A DNA stretch of 5,262 nucleotides from Clostridiales bacterium (GTDB lineage Bacteria; Bacillota; Clostridia; Christensenellales; Aristaeellaceae). Shown one piece after another: positions 5,012 through 5,262 of this stretch. Positions within the stretch are counted from its first letter, which is position 1. Each line of letters opens with the position of its first letter. The notes under the pieces were generated by a model. It saw nothing but the letters and a program-made list of their open reading frames with translations, searched no databases and was not told the DNA's origin. The translations under genes and the position numbers were made by a program. The stretch covers positions 1 through 5,262 of the forward strand of contig SFGO01000125.1 of the NCBI GenBank assembly GCA_004556545.1, in the 5' to 3' direction.

Positions 5012-5119
5012 TGACGCGCCGAGTGCGGCGCGGGGAGAGGGATTGCAGCCCTATGGGGCGCTCTATTGCTTCAGGTGGCGACCCGAAGGGGTGCAGGGGG
5101 CGAGCGGAAAGCCCCCTGC
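5012..5119. repeat. Structured repeat unit B
   Basis: It has the same layout as unit A: CGCGCCG-AGTG-CGGCGCG (5015-5032), the identical 29-nt core (5043-5071), CCC-GAA-GGG (5082-5090) and GCAGGGGGC-(GAGCGGAAA)-GCCCCCTGC (5093-5119). By hand count it differs from A at about 18 of 104 aligned positions. Eight of these form four compensated base pairs in the two hairpins, while both loops are unchanged. In unit B the GGGCT-TGC-AGCCC hairpin of unit A is weakened to GGGAT/AGCCC. Confidence 0.85.
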
Positions 5120-5169
5120 CAGTAGCATTAGGCAACAACTTTGCCGCGAGAAATTCCCCTTGATGGGGA

Positions 5170-5212
5170 TTGACGCGCCGACTCCGGCGCGAGTGGATGG
5201 GGCTGCCGCCCC
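5170..5212. repeat. Partial structured repeat unit C
   Basis: CGCGCCG-ACTC-CGGCGCG (5174-5191) is followed by GGGGC-TGCC-GCCCC (5199-5212), matching the first half of units A and B. The linker and the GAGCGGAAA hairpin are missing; the long palindrome at 5224 follows instead. Confidence 0.65.
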
Positions 5213-5223
5213 GACGGGGGATA

Positions 5224-5252
5224 GTACTTTCTTTCGACGCGAAAGAAAGTAC
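5224..5252. repeat. Perfect 13-bp palindrome, GTACTTTCTTTCG type
   Basis: Arms GTACTTTCTTTCG (5224-5236) and CGAAAGAAAGTAC (5240-5252) around an ACG loop. AAAGAAAG recurs at 5254-5261, so the element may continue past the window edge. I recall similar CTTTCTTT/AAAGAAAG palindromes between genes of gut Clostridia, but cannot name a family. Confidence 0.85.
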
Positions 5253-5262
5253 CAAAGAAAGC

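Larger units (their letters stand above)
4809..5262. repeat. Upstream intergenic block of tandem structured repeats
   Basis: These 454 bases before the FHA gene hold no supported gene. They contain a diverged direct repeat (units at 4867-4974 and 5012-5119), a partial third unit (5170-5212), spacer hairpins at 4975-4990 and 4998-5010, weaker ones at 5131-5145 and 5155-5169, a long palindrome at 5224-5252 and a G-tract array at 4841-4864. I looked for a minus-strand promoter before 4808 and found no convincing -35/-10 pair; AAATAT close to the ribosome site has no partner. The operon promoter may be hidden in the repeats or lie beyond the window. Confidence 0.75.

Noticed and set aside
4867..5212. 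CRISPR array.
   Set aside because: The repeated units are about 105 bp, diverged, and separated by unequal non-spacer DNA that is itself palindromic.
4809..5255. 149-codon N-terminal extension of the FHA protein.
   Set aside because: It translates the repeat units and palindromes into an Arg/Pro/Ser-rich string. The ATG at 4808 has a perfect ribosome site and is followed by the membrane segment.

Overview
The window is GC-rich and carries one four-gene operon, all on the minus strand (read from high to low coordinates), with a palindrome-rich non-coding region on each side. The family mix (degenerate FHA protein, SEDS glycosyltransferase, short class B PBP, ComF), the strong AGAAAGGAG ribosome sites, the absence of TTA, CTA and TCA codons from the two central genes, and the hairpin-rich intergenic DNA suggest a high-GC gut Clostridia genome, probably Oscillospiraceae or Ruminococcaceae. 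This assignment is an inference from style, not from a marker gene.

Layout: 5262-4809 is an upstream intergenic block. It holds a 13-bp palindrome (5224-5252), two diverged copies of a roughly 105-bp unit exactly 145 bp apart (4867-4974 and 5012-5119), a partial third copy (5170-5212), extra small hairpins, and a G-quadruplex-type tract (4841-4864) next to the first gene. The genes follow: a membrane-anchored FHA-domain protein (4808-3744), a FtsW/RodA/SpoVE-family protein (3747-2449), a class B penicillin-binding protein (2415-991) and a ComF-family phosphoribosyltransferase-like protein (986-324). Junctions are tight: a 4-nt ATGA overlap, then gaps of 33 and 4 nt, so co-transcription is very likely. 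Positions 323-1 hold about ten back-to-back hairpins and a 10-bp inverted repeat (167-176/301-310) that encloses three of them; one part could terminate the operon.

How the genes work together: the SEDS protein polymerises glycan from lipid II and the class B PBP crosslinks it, so the two form a cognate peptidoglycan synthase pair. The FHA protein, with one N-terminal membrane segment and a Gln-rich tail, is probably a scaffold or regulator of that pair. The order FHA-SEDS-PBP resembles the actinobacterial fhaB-rodA-pbpA locus, although no Ser/Thr kinase or phosphatase is in this window. ComF appears to be a translationally linked passenger with no obvious wall role.

The most unusual signal is in the upstream repeats: two copies differ in their hairpin stems at compensating positions while their loops are unchanged, which indicates selection or conversion acting on the fold. 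The downstream flank has a degenerate match to the same motif skeleton.
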